Positions 16,119 to 24,495 of a DNA stretch of 30,289 bases are shown piece after piece. Every line of letters begins with the position of its first letter. Within the stretch, counting starts at the first letter, position 1. The notes beneath the pieces were generated by a model that was not told the DNA's origin, made no database searches, and saw nothing but the letters and a program-made list of their open reading frames with translations. The DNA lies in assembly GCA_964357255.1 (NCBI GenBank), contig CAYHKQ010000022.1:1-30289 (forward strand). The letters run 5' to 3'. A program made the position numbers and the translations under genes. The DNA is from JBBTIS01 sp038059855 (GTDB taxonomy: Bacteria > Elusimicrobiota > Elusimicrobia > JACQPE01).

Positions 16119-16967
16119 GTGATTCTAAAAGCACGATTACGTCGGAAATTTTTTTGTTGCGCTTCGGCGCTTGCGCTGGCCGCCGGCGGCGAAGCGTTTG
16201 CGGCTGAATCTACGGGTGAACGCCCGTTGACGATTCTGAGCGCCAATATTCTTTATTGCAATCCTATTGTCGAGCGCGAACCGTATGCTCGTTACCGTGT
16301 CCGGTTGGCCCAATTGATCGAAAAAATTAATGCCCTCCAGCCGGACATTCTTGCCTTGCAAGAGGTGGCCAATTGTGAGTTCCATTGGGGCCATTTTTGG
16401 CTTGAGCCGCCCAAGATTATCGCTCAGAACACGGGTTATGTTTATAATCATTGGTTTTCAGAGGGTTTCCCAAAAATTTGGGAAGAGGGGCTGGCGTTTT
16501 TTTGGAATCCCAAAACGGTAGACCTGCGCAATGTCCGTTGCCATCATTTAAAAGACAAAAAGGGGGGCTCTTTCGGAGGCGTCATCACTAAATCCCTTTG
16601 CCGGGGCGATGTCCGCGACAAGAACGGACGGCTTTTGAGAATTTTTAACACTCACTTGAGCGGCGGTGATCTGGGCCGCCGTCAGGTTCGAGAAATTCTC
16701 GCCACCGTGGCGCAGGAGGCTCCCGGCATGAATGCCGCCATCCTGGTCGGCGATTTTAATTTAGCTCCCAAGGACCCTGCGATTTCCTGGATTAAGGATT
16801 TTGGCTTTCATCTCCTCATTAATAATCACGTGGACTACATTTTTTCTCTGGGACCGGTCAATTCCAATTCCGTCAGCGTGATTGATTTAAAAAGCGACAA
16901 CACCTCAGACCATAACGGCCTTTGGCTTGATTTGGGCGGCGAGCCTAGAGCCATGGTCAAAAACTAA
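16119..16967 (+). CDS. Secreted endonuclease/exonuclease/phosphatase (EEP) family protein
   Basis: A 282-residue exported metal-dependent phosphohydrolase. A basic N-terminal stretch, the hydrophobic core CCASALALAAGGEAFA and an Ala-x-Ala-type site make a signal peptide. EEP catalytic motifs appear in order: TILSANILYCN (metal Asn), ILALQEVANC (Glu), NTHLSGGDLG (His), LVGDFNLAP (Asp/Asn), VDYIFSLG and TSDHNGLWLDL (the C-terminal Asp-His pair). Family members cut DNA, phospholipids or inositol phosphates; nothing here fixes the substrate. Export argues for a nuclease or phosphatase in the periplasm or outside. GTG start directly after the preceding stop codon, so it is likely in the same operon. 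Confidence 0.85.
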   Translation: MILKARLRRKFFCCASALALAAGGEAFAAESTGERPLTILSANILYCNPIVEREPYARYRVRLAQLIEKINALQPDILALQEVANCEFHWGHFWLEPPKIIAQNTGYVYNHWFSEGFPKIWEEGLAFFWNPKTVDLRNVRCHHLKDKKGGSFGGVITKSLCRGDVRDKNGRLLRIFNTHLSGGDLGRRQVREILATVAQEAPGMNAAILVGDFNLAPKDPAISWIKDFGFHLLINNHVDYIFSLGPVNSNSVSVIDLKSDNTSDHNGLWLDLGGEPRAMVKN

Positions 16968-17035
16968 ATTTTTAAAATTGTTGCACCCCTTTTTTTGATG
17001 GGTTGGCCGTTTTGTTGCATAAAATAGATTTAAGC

Positions 17036-17222
17036 TATTGATAACACGACTCATGCAAAATACGACTCATGCAAAATACGACTCATGCAAAATACGACTC
17101 ATGCAAAATACACCCGCTCATGGTGAGCTTGTCGAACCATGAGCCTGACCAAGGGATTGGCTCATCCTTCGACAAGCTCAGGATGAGCGGGTTCAATCAA
17201 TTTGCATGACTCGTATTGATAA
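17036..17222. mobile_element. MITE-like element 2, with one tandemly repeated end
   Basis: TATTGATAA flanks the element at 17036-17044 and 17214-17222, a likely 9-bp target duplication. The left end holds four exact tandem copies of the 16-mer ACGACTCATGCAAAAT (17046-17109). The right end is one inverted copy (TTTGCATGACTCGTAT, 17201-17216, one mismatch). Inside is an inverted repeat with CCCGCTCAT (17113-17121) and ATGAGCGGG (17183-17191), containing hairpins at 17117-17143 and 17160-17188 of the GAGCTTGTCGA type found dispersed in many bacterial genomes. No coding capacity. Together with its flanks it fills the gap 16968-17266, where no gene is seen. Confidence 0.6.
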
Positions 17223-17266
17223 GAAAATAAAACCTCGCGATGCGCGATTTTTGAAACGGGAAATAC

Positions 17267-19105
17267 ATGGATGGTCTTGTGGGCCATTGCGCCCCTTTAT
17301 TTTTAACGCTTAGCGTTTGTCTGGGATCGCTGTCTTTTGCGCGGGCTTTACCCGATGAGGCCGTTGCCTGCCTTGCTTGCCATGGAAATTTGGAAGGCGC
17401 TCCGGCGTTGAGGGCGGAACTCTTTGATGTATCCGTGCATCGGGATATCGTCTGTAGCGCCTGCCATGCGGGCGCGCAAACAACGCCGCACTCTGGAAAT
17501 ATGCCTACGGCAGATTGCGGGATTTGTCACGAAGACAGCCTCCGGGCATTACGGGGCTCGCGCCACGGCCGCGTTATTTTAAATCGCGCCACGGCCGTGA
17601 GCAAGGCCTGCGCTTTTTGCCACGGCCATCCCCATGAAATTCTGCCAAAGTCCAATCCCGCTTCCAAGGTCTCCAAGCTCAGCCAACCGGATACCTGCGG
17701 GGTCTGTCATGGCGACAAGGATCGCGTTCCGCCCCATATTGCGCAAAGAAAACCCATCGAGTCCTACCGGCATACGATCCATGCCCAGATGGTCAAAGAA
17801 GGAAAGCCGGCCGCGGCTTGCGCTGATTGTCACGGCGCCCATAATGTGCGATTGCCCTCTGATCCGGCGTCGCCGGTGTATCATGAGCGCGTGCCTGAAA
17901 CATGCGGGCGTTGTCACGAATCGGTTGTCAACGAATACAAGCGCAGTGTGCACGGCAAAGCCCTGGCTTTGGGCATTCGCGAGGCCCCCGCATGCACGGA
18001 TTGTCACGGCGAGCACACGATACGCGCGCCCAAAGAACCGTCCTCTTCGGTCCAGCAAGGCATGGTCACTAAAACGTGTTCAGGTTGCCATGAGTCGCAG
18101 AGGATTCAGGGGAAATTCGGCCTTCCGTCCGACCGGCTTAAGTCCTATCGCGACACCTATCACGGCCTTGCCTCTCAGCGGGGAAGCCTTAAAGTCGCCA
18201 ACTGCGCTTCCTGTCATGGTTGGCATGGCATCCTTCCGTCGGACGACCCGCGCTCATCGGTCCACAGGGCCAATCTTCCTAAAACCTGCGGTCAGTGCCA
18301 TCCCGAAGCCGGCAAACAGCTTTCCGGTGGCAACATTCATGGATCGTCCGCGGAAAAACACTGGAGCCTGGCAGTTGCGACAAAGTTTTATTTTCTTGCG
18401 ATTCCATTAACCCTTGGATTCATGCTTCTTCATAATGCCTTTGATTTTTTGCGCAAGGCATTGAGTCCCGCGTCGTCCGCGCAGGCAACGCATGAGGATG
18501 GTTTACGCATGACGATGAACGAACGATGGCAACATGCAATCCTACTCACCTGTTTTTTCTTACTGGCTTATTCCGGTTTTGCCCTGAAGTTTCCTGAATC
18601 GGCATGGGCCAGGCTGCTCGCGCCATTCGATGAGGTCATGAGGAAAAACATTCATCGTTGGACAGCCTTTGTATTTTGCGCCAGCGGCCTCTATCACCTG
18701 TTTTATGTCGTCGCGACACGCCGGGGCCGGCGGATGCTCAAGGAACTCCTGCCGCGCCGGCACGATGCCGGAGAGCTTTTTGCTCGTTTGTTCTATTACG
18801 TGGGCTTGAAAAAGACCCCGCCGGAAGCATCCCATTTTTATCACTACGCCGAAAAAATCGAATATTGGGCCTTGGTGTGGGGGACCGTCGTTATGGCGCT
18901 TACCGGGGGGTTGATTCTTTTTAACGCGTTTACGCTACATTGGTTTCCTCTTTGGGTCGCGGACTTGGCGACGCTGGTGCACTATTACGAGGCTATCCTC
19001 GCTTGCCTGGCAATCATTATTTGGCATTTCTATGGCGTTATTTTCGATCCGGATGTTTATCCCATGAATTGGGCGTGGCTGACGGGCTTTAAGAAAAGAA
19101 AATGA
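17267..19105 (+). CDS. Multiheme c-type cytochrome / cytochrome b fusion (11 CxxCH)
   Basis: A 612-residue protein. After a signal peptide (about residues 1-28), residues 35-346 carry 11 CxxCH heme-binding motifs, several followed by GxH or xxH as in octaheme/NrfB-like cytochromes. The C-terminal third is a membrane cytochrome b of the FdnI/HydC type: an anchor segment (FYFLAIPLTLGFMLLH), then helices with heme-ligand histidines in WQHAILLTCFFLLAYSGF, NIHRWTAFVFCASGLYHLFYV and HYYEAILACLAIIIWHFYG, ending FDPDVYPMNWAWLTG. This layout is that of Geobacter CbcL, a quinol dehydrogenase that passes electrons from menaquinol to periplasmic carriers for metal or electrode respiration. The stop overlaps the next gene's start (ATGA). 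Confidence 0.9.
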   Translation: MDGLVGHCAPLFLTLSVCLGSLSFARALPDEAVACLACHGNLEGAPALRAELFDVSVHRDIVCSACHAGAQTTPHSGNMPTADCGICHEDSLRALRGSRHGRVILNRATAVSKACAFCHGHPHEILPKSNPASKVSKLSQPDTCGVCHGDKDRVPPHIAQRKPIESYRHTIHAQMVKEGKPAAACADCHGAHNVRLPSDPASPVYHERVPETCGRCHESVVNEYKRSVHGKALALGIREAPACTDCHGEHTIRAPKEPSSSVQQGMVTKTCSGCHESQRIQGKFGLPSDRLKSYRDTYHGLASQRGSLKVANCASCHGWHGILPSDDPRSSVHRANLPKTCGQCHPEAGKQLSGGNIHGSSAEKHWSLAVATKFYFLAIPLTLGFMLLHNAFDFLRKALSPASSAQATHEDGLRMTMNERWQHAILLTCFFLLAYSGFALKFPESAWARLLAPFDEVMRKNIHRWTAFVFCASGLYHLFYVVATRRGRRMLKELLPRRHDAGELFARLFYYVGLKKTPPEASHFYHYAEKIEYWALVWGTVVMALTGGLILFNAFTLHWFPLWVADLATLVHYYEAILACLAIIIWHFYGVIFDPDVYPMNWAWLTGFKKRK

Positions 19106-21864
19106 GCTGTTTTCGAGCGGCCTTTTATTTCCTCGCTATTTTTTTACCGCATCCGGTTTTCGCTCAAGACAACGGCGAATGCCTCGGTTGCCACGGCGAC
19201 GCGTCTTTTTCCACGGAACGCGAGGGGAAAACCGTCTTACTGGCGGTTGATGAAACAAAATTCAACGTTTCGGTTCACGGCAAATTATCCTGCGTTAACT
19301 GCCACGCAGGCTTAAAGGGCAAAGATTTGCCTCACGCCGGGCGGCCGGAGCCGGTTTTGTGTGCCGGGTGCCACCGGAATGTTCAGGAAAAATTCATGGA
19401 GAGTCTTCACGGAAAAGCTCTCGCCAAAAAGGATCCCCTCGCGCCAACATGCCAAAATTGTCATGGATCGCACGATATAGCGCCCGTCAGATCTCTCCAA
19501 TCCGCGGTTTCGCCTCTTCGCATCCCCTATGTTTGCGGTTCTTGTCACAGCGAAGGATCGCCTGTCCAGAGCCAGAGGCAAATCCATCAATCGAACATCT
19601 TCGAGAATTATTCGGAAAGCATCCACGGCGAAGGCTTATTAAAAAAGGGTCTCAGCGTGAGCGCAAACTGCGTTTCCTGCCACAGCGCCCATGAAATTTT
19701 GCCCCACACGGACAAACATTCCACCATTAACCGCGACAATATCGTTAAAACCTGCACCCGTTGCCACGGCCAGATCGAGGATGTTCATAGGAAAATTATC
19801 AATGGCCGGCTTTGGGAGGAGCGTCCCCATGCGGTCCCGGTTTGCATCGAGTGCCATCAACCGCATAAAATTAGAAAGGTTTTTTACAACCAGGGCATGG
19901 CGGATCGTGATTGCTTGCATTGTCATGCCAACGATGCGTTGATATCCAAAGATGGACGGCGCCTGGGCGTGCGGCCGGATCACTTGGCGGATTCGGCTCA
20001 CAAGAAGGTGGCCTGCGCTCAGTGCCATAGCGGAGCGACTCCATCTAGCCGCCGGTCCTGTGAAACAGTCGTCAAGAAAGTGGACTGTTCAGTCTGCCAC
20101 GAAAACCAGACAGCGGAGCATCGCGCGGGTATTCATGGCCGGCTTTTGGCTAAGAACGATTCAAGCGCTCCCTCATGCGGCGAATGCCACGGAACGCATC
20201 AAATCTGGCCCAAGAAAGACAAGCGTTCGCCGACCTTCCCGACGAATATCCCCGGCCTCTGCGCCCGGTGTCACCGGGAAGGTGAAAAGGCGGCCCTCAG
20301 GAATAAGGGAACGGAGCATGAAATTGTCAGCCATTACGTTGAGAGTATTCATGGCAAGGGACTCTTAAAGAGCGGATTGCTTGTGGCGGCTACTTGCGCT
20401 TCGTGTCACACGGCCCATCGCGAACTTCCCGCCGGCGACCCGGCGTCAAGCGTCAATAAAAACAACGTGGCCGCCACTTGCGCGCAATGTCATCACGGCG
20501 TTTTTGAGCTTTATATTACGAGCGTTCACTCCGTCAAAGTTTTAAAAACCGACAAGGAACTTCCGACTTGCAACAATTGCCATACGGCTCACACGATTAA
20601 ACGAACGGATCAGGAGGGTTTCCGCGTCGGAATTATGAACCAGTGCGGCCGTTGCCACGCGGAAATCGCCAAGACTTACTTTGAAACTTATCATGGGAAG
20701 GTATCGCAGTTAGGTTACGGTAAAACCGCCAAATGCCACGATTGTCATGGCGCTCATGATATTGCCGGCGTCAATGATCCGAAATCGCACCTGAGCCGGC
20801 AGAACGTTGTGGCGACCTGCCAGAAATGCCACCCCGGCGCAACCCGGCGTTTTGCCGGATATCTGACCCATGCCACGCATCACGACCCTAAGAAATACCC
20901 GCTCATCTTTTGGACATTCTGGGCCATGACCGGGCTTCTGGTCGGAACATTCGGCGTGGCCGGCATTCATACGCTTCTTTGGATACCCAGGGCTATACAA
21001 ATACGCCGGGAACACCCCCGCAGGCCGCCGATGCCCGGCGAAAAACAGTTCGTCCGCTTCCGGCTTTTGGAACGCCTGCTTCACGCGACTATGGTTGTGA
21101 GCTTTTTGGGCCTGGCGATCACCGGCATGATGCTTAAGTTTTCGTACTCGAACTGGGCCGTCAAACTTTCCCATTTTTTAGGCGGTTTTGAAATTGCCGG
21201 CAACATCCATCGTTTTTGCGCTCTGCTTATGATTGCGGTTTTTATCACGCATTTGGTTGCTCTCATTGAGCGCCAGCGCCAAAGCGGTTTGGGCTGGAAG
21301 GAGCTGATCTCGGGGCCGGATACCTTGTTGCCGACCATCAGAGATGCCCGGGAGATCGCCACCACGCTAAAATGGTATCTCGGCCTGGGGCCTAGGCCGC
21401 GTTACGGGCGCTGGACGTATTGGGAAAAATTCGACTATTTTGCCGTTTTCTGGGGAATTACGATCATTGGGTCTTCGGGACTAATGCTCTGGTTTCCAGA
21501 GTTTTTCACACGGCTTTTGCCCGGCTGGTTCATCAACATTGCCACCATCATTCACAGCGACGAGGCGCTTTTAGCCGTTGGGTTCATTTTTACGGTGCAT
21601 TTCTTCAACACGCATTTCAGGCCCGATAAATTCCCCATGGATATAGTGATTTTTACGGGGCAGATGCCTCTTGAAGAGCTAAAGCGTGAACGGCCCCAGG
21701 AGTACGAAACGCTCTTGGCCAGAGCGGAGTTGGAAGGGCGATTGGCCGAACCCCTCAATCCACTGGCCATCGCCGTCATTCGTGTCTTTGCATGGGCCGC
21801 TTTGGCCGTCGGACTTTTACTCGTTATTGCGATCATTTACGCCATGGTTTTTACCTATCGCTAA
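19102..21864 (+). CDS. Multiheme c-type cytochrome / cytochrome b fusion (19 CxxCH)
   Basis: A 920-residue exported protein. A signal peptide (about residues 1-21, ending PVFAQ) leads to 19 CxxCH motifs between residues 26 and 576, many in repeating units of the form SIHGxxLxxxG...C-x-x-C-H-x-x-H. The recurrent phrases ESIHGEGLLKKGL and ESIHGKGLLKSGL show internal duplication. A membrane anchor (about 600-625) and a b-type four-helix region follow, with ligand histidines in LLERLLHATMVVSFLGL, NIHRFCALLMIAVFITHLV and IHSDEALLAVGFIFTVHFFNTHF, then FRPDKFPMD and a cytoplasmic tail with one last membrane helix. Predicted role: quinone-linked electron conduit acting with the 11-heme protein, to which it is translationally coupled. 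Confidence 0.9.
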   Translation: MSCFRAAFYFLAIFLPHPVFAQDNGECLGCHGDASFSTEREGKTVLLAVDETKFNVSVHGKLSCVNCHAGLKGKDLPHAGRPEPVLCAGCHRNVQEKFMESLHGKALAKKDPLAPTCQNCHGSHDIAPVRSLQSAVSPLRIPYVCGSCHSEGSPVQSQRQIHQSNIFENYSESIHGEGLLKKGLSVSANCVSCHSAHEILPHTDKHSTINRDNIVKTCTRCHGQIEDVHRKIINGRLWEERPHAVPVCIECHQPHKIRKVFYNQGMADRDCLHCHANDALISKDGRRLGVRPDHLADSAHKKVACAQCHSGATPSSRRSCETVVKKVDCSVCHENQTAEHRAGIHGRLLAKNDSSAPSCGECHGTHQIWPKKDKRSPTFPTNIPGLCARCHREGEKAALRNKGTEHEIVSHYVESIHGKGLLKSGLLVAATCASCHTAHRELPAGDPASSVNKNNVAATCAQCHHGVFELYITSVHSVKVLKTDKELPTCNNCHTAHTIKRTDQEGFRVGIMNQCGRCHAEIAKTYFETYHGKVSQLGYGKTAKCHDCHGAHDIAGVNDPKSHLSRQNVVATCQKCHPGATRRFAGYLTHATHHDPKKYPLIFWTFWAMTGLLVGTFGVAGIHTLLWIPRAIQIRREHPRRPPMPGEKQFVRFRLLERLLHATMVVSFLGLAITGMMLKFSYSNWAVKLSHFLGGFEIAGNIHRFCALLMIAVFITHLVALIERQRQSGLGWKELISGPDTLLPTIRDAREIATTLKWYLGLGPRPRYGRWTYWEKFDYFAVFWGITIIGSSGLMLWFPEFFTRLLPGWFINIATIIHSDEALLAVGFIFTVHFFNTHFRPDKFPMDIVIFTGQMPLEELKRERPQEYETLLARAELEGRLAEPLNPLAIAVIRVFAWAALAVGLLLVIAIIYAMVFTYR

Positions 21865-21877
21865 CCTAAAACACGCC

Positions 21878-21945
21878 TGGGTCCTAAGTCCCGATTTGGG
21901 AGGGACTTTAGTCCTAGCGCCGGCTTCCCCGAAAGTCCCACATCG
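21878..21945. repeat. Dispersed hairpin repeat, copy 2
   Basis: CTAAGTCCC (21884-21892) can pair with GGGACTTTAG (21902-21911, one bulge). The segment GGGACTTTAGTCC with the following CTTCCCCGAAAG matches the reverse complement of the repeat at the window start at about 27 of 34 positions, and both copies contain GCCTGGGTC. It lies just downstream of the 19-heme cytochrome gene and might also act as a transcription terminator, although no U tract follows. Confidence 0.5.
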
Positions 21946-21962
21946 CGAACATTGGCCCGTGA

Positions 21963-21976
21963 TATAGTATCTATGC
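21963..21976 (+). promoter_or_regulatory. -10-like TATAGT adjoining a GTG start
   Basis: TATAGTATC (21963-21971) is followed within 8 bp of the hexamer by the GTG at 21977, the same arrangement and the same nine bases as before the NTPase gene at 6335. No ribosome-binding site is present, so a leaderless transcript is likely. No -35 box is obvious. Confidence 0.35.
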
Positions 21977-22660
21977 GTGAACAAGAAACTTTTTTACCAA
22001 AAAGCCGGATATTTTTGGGTCTTAACGCTGAGCTTTTTTCTATTCCCCTCTGCGGCGAGCGCCGGCGGCGACGATGCCGACGAGCAGGCGGCGCGGGCTT
22101 CGGCTCCGTTTGATAACTCAAAACCCGACGGCCCGCCGGACGCGGTTCCCATCGGTCCAATCCCCGGGGATCATTATGAAGAACGGGTGCAGGAGGAATA
22201 TTTCGGGCTCAGACGACAAGTTTTAAAAAATAAAGCCACAACCTTAAGGGCCGAGGCTAAAGAAGCCGCCAAAAACACTGGTTTAGGCATTCTGGCGACC
22301 GGAGTCTCGGCCGCGGGCCTAAGCGTCGCAGGGGCGGTCTACCCCACGCTATTTCCCATTATGGGCTACGTTGGAGCGGGCATCATGTCGCTCTTAACGA
22401 TTTACGGCGTCGTTGATACGATTGTCCGGTGGAAGGAACTCGCGCCCGCGCAAATCGCCAGGAATCTCGTGTCAGCGGCCTTGACCTCGGCCATGGCTGT
22501 ATGGGGATTCTTAAATGCGGCAAGTTTTGGAGTCGCTTTTTTAATCGGAATCGGCATCGCGGGACTATTCACAACCATCATTTCAGCCGTTCAATGGGGC
22601 GCCCGCAATGCCGACGCGAACGAAGCTGAACGCGGAGCCGAATCCATGGCCGGATTTTAG
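21977..22660 (+). CDS. Unknown exported glycine/alanine-rich membrane protein
   Basis: A 227-residue protein, not recognised. A signal peptide (VLTLSFFLFPSAASAGG) is followed by an acidic, proline-rich linker (residues 30-65) and an amphipathic helix (EERVQEEYFGLRRQVLKNKATTLRAEAKEAAKN as seen in the translation, given here in part: YFGLRRQVLKNK). Four hydrophobic stretches rich in Gly and Ala come next, among them LGILATGVSAAGLSVAGAVY, IMGYVGAGIMSLLTIYGVV and FGVAFLIGIGIAGLFTTII. Small-residue spacing of this kind favours tight helix packing or oligomers. A GTG start is used. It stands alone between the cytochromes and the rhamnose genes and could belong to either. Confidence 0.55.
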   Translation: MNKKLFYQKAGYFWVLTLSFFLFPSAASAGGDDADEQAARASAPFDNSKPDGPPDAVPIGPIPGDHYEERVQEEYFGLRRQVLKNKATTLRAEAKEAAKNTGLGILATGVSAAGLSVAGAVYPTLFPIMGYVGAGIMSLLTIYGVVDTIVRWKELAPAQIARNLVSAALTSAMAVWGFLNAASFGVAFLIGIGIAGLFTTIISAVQWGARNADANEAERGAESMAGF

Positions 22661-22851
22661 ATTACGCAAACAATCCATCGCATAGGAAAGATTTTTAGGT
22701 TAAACTATTGAGGTGAAGATTAACAAAGACTTGATTTGGGATTCTTTACTCAACCCCTCGGAGGAATTGTGTCGTTTTTAAAAAAAAATTCCGATTTTGA
22801 TTTGATTGGTATTAATTTTTTGAATTTTTGTCACGGCGGAGGCTTTTTTTA

Positions 22852-23916
22852 ATGAAAGCGCTGGTTTTAGCCGGGGGAACCGGAACCCGACTGAGGCCGT
22901 TAACGTATACAATAGCCAAACAGCTTGTTCCTGTAGCCAATAAACCGGTCTTGTATTACGTAATGCAACATCTCAAAGATGCCGGCGTCAAGCAGGTTGG
23001 CGTGATTATTTCTCCCGAAACAGGCTCGCAAATCCGAGAAGCCTTGCTTGCCAATAGTTGGGGTTTCGAATTTACATTTCTTGTGCAAGATAAGCCCGCC
23101 GGCTTGGCCCATGCCGTTGTGACGGCCCGTGACTTTTTAAGAGAAGAGCCTTTTGTTATGTATTTGGGCGACAATTTAGTGGGTCAGGGGATTCGAGAGT
23201 TTGTGCGTCTTTTTGATCAATCGCGCGCTGATGCCGTTGTTTTATTAAAGGAGGTTCCCAACCCGCGTCTCTTTGGCGTGGCTCAAATAGACAGCGCTGG
23301 TCGCATATTAAAATTAATTGAGAAGCCTAAAAATCCGCCTTCTAACCTGGCCCTGGTTGGCGTGTATGTTTTTTCTCCAAAAATTCATGATGCCATTAAA
23401 AAAATCCGGCCTTCTCATCGGGGTGAACTAGAGATCACCGATGCTATTCAACAACTCCTTGAAAGCGGTGGGAGCGTTCATGGTCTTGTGCTACAGAGCT
23501 GGTGGCTGGATTGTGGTAAAAAAGACGATCTCTTAGAAGCCAATCGCGTAGTGTTGGATGAATTAAGTTTGGGCAATATAAAGGGCCAGGTTGATGAAAT
23601 CAGCAGGGTAAGCGGCCGCGTCAGCGTGGGACAAAACTCATGCGTGCGCGGGAGCACTATCCGTGGTCCGGCCGTTGTGGGCGAAGGGTCGATTATCGAG
23701 GAATCCTTTATTGGTCCGTATACAAGCATTGGATCTCAATGTAAAATTAAACAGTCGGAGATTGAACACGCCGTTGTGTTTGACGGCGCGAAAATTATGG
23801 GAGTTTCCCGCTTGGAAGATAGCGTTGTAGGCAGAAATTCCATCGTTGAAAAACAAACAGCCGGCCACAGCGCCCTTCGCCTCCTCATAGGCGATGACGC
23901 CCAAGTTTTTCTTTAA
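22852..23916 (+). CDS. rmlA: Glucose-1-phosphate thymidylyltransferase, long form
   Basis: A 354-residue nucleotidyltransferase that makes dTDP-glucose from dTTP and glucose-1-phosphate, the first step to dTDP-L-rhamnose. The N-terminal signature MKALVLAGGTGTRLRPLT and KQLVPVANKPVLYYV are typical. The MYLGDNLVGQG metal site and LIEKPKNPPSNLALVGVYVF follow. Residues from about 245 on form a left-handed beta-helix (VSGRVSVGQNSCVRGSTIRG and repeats), which marks the long RmlA type rather than the 290-residue enterobacterial one. The ATG at 22852 has GGAGG 9 bp upstream and is preferred to a TTG at 22828. First of four rhamnose genes. Confidence 0.93.
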   Translation: MKALVLAGGTGTRLRPLTYTIAKQLVPVANKPVLYYVMQHLKDAGVKQVGVIISPETGSQIREALLANSWGFEFTFLVQDKPAGLAHAVVTARDFLREEPFVMYLGDNLVGQGIREFVRLFDQSRADAVVLLKEVPNPRLFGVAQIDSAGRILKLIEKPKNPPSNLALVGVYVFSPKIHDAIKKIRPSHRGELEITDAIQQLLESGGSVHGLVLQSWWLDCGKKDDLLEANRVVLDELSLGNIKGQVDEISRVSGRVSVGQNSCVRGSTIRGPAVVGEGSIIEESFIGPYTSIGSQCKIKQSEIEHAVVFDGAKIMGVSRLEDSVVGRNSIVEKQTAGHSALRLLIGDDAQVFL

Positions 23917-23925
23917 CGGTATTCA

Positions 23926-24495
23926 ATGCCCTTCGAGCACAAACGTCTTAAAATTCCTGAAATTCTTCTTATAAAGACAGCCATTTTTGAGGATCAGCGC
24001 GGTTTTTTTGAGGAAATTTACAAATATTCTGATTTTGTGGCGATGGGAATCAAGGAAAAATTTGTCCAGGATAATTATTCTCATTCCATTTGCGGAGTTC
24101 TTCGCGGGCTGCATTATCAAAAAGGTCCAAAAGTCCAGGGGAAGCTTGTCTGGGTGCTTTCGGGAAAAATTTTTGATATTGTTGTCGATCTTCGCAAAAA
24201 TTTTCCCACATATGGACAATGGGTCAGCACGGAACTGTCGTCAGACAACAGGCATATGCTTTATGTGCCTCCTGGTTTCGCCCATGGCTTTTGTGTGCTT
24301 AGCCCGCAAGCCGACGTTGTCTATAAGGTGACCGAGGAATACGAGCCGGCTTTGGAAGGCGGCATCCGCTGGAATGATCCGGCGATAGGCGTCAATTGGC
24401 CTACCGAGCATCCCATTCTCTCGGCCAAAGACGCCCAGCTTCCAATTTTGCTGGAAGCTGAACATGATTTTAATTATCAGGAGAAGTGTTTATGA
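23926..24495 (+). CDS. rmlC: dTDP-4-dehydrorhamnose 3,5-epimerase
   Basis: A 189-residue cupin-fold epimerase, third enzyme of dTDP-rhamnose synthesis. The family landmarks are present: EDQRGFFEEIY, FVQDNYSHSICGVLRGLHYQ with the catalytic-base His in GLHYQ, GKIFDIVVDLRKNFPTYGQW, MLYVPPGFAHGFCVLS and the tyrosine region DVVYKVTEEYEPALEGGIRWNDPAIGVNWP. It lies 9 bp after rmlA and its stop overlaps the rmlB start (ATGA), so the genes are co-translated. Confidence 0.95.
   Translation: MPFEHKRLKIPEILLIKTAIFEDQRGFFEEIYKYSDFVAMGIKEKFVQDNYSHSICGVLRGLHYQKGPKVQGKLVWVLSGKIFDIVVDLRKNFPTYGQWVSTELSSDNRHMLYVPPGFAHGFCVLSPQADVVYKVTEEYEPALEGGIRWNDPAIGVNWPTEHPILSAKDAQLPILLEAEHDFNYQEKCL

Noticed and set aside
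17046..17109. Four tandem 16-bp repeats as a CRISPR array
   Set aside because: The copies are directly adjacent with no spacers, and there are no cas genes; the array is the end of a MITE-like element.
21878..21945. c-di-GMP (GEMM) riboswitch near the cytochrome genes
   Set aside because: The conserved GEMM core elements are not present; the stretch matches a dispersed repeat instead.
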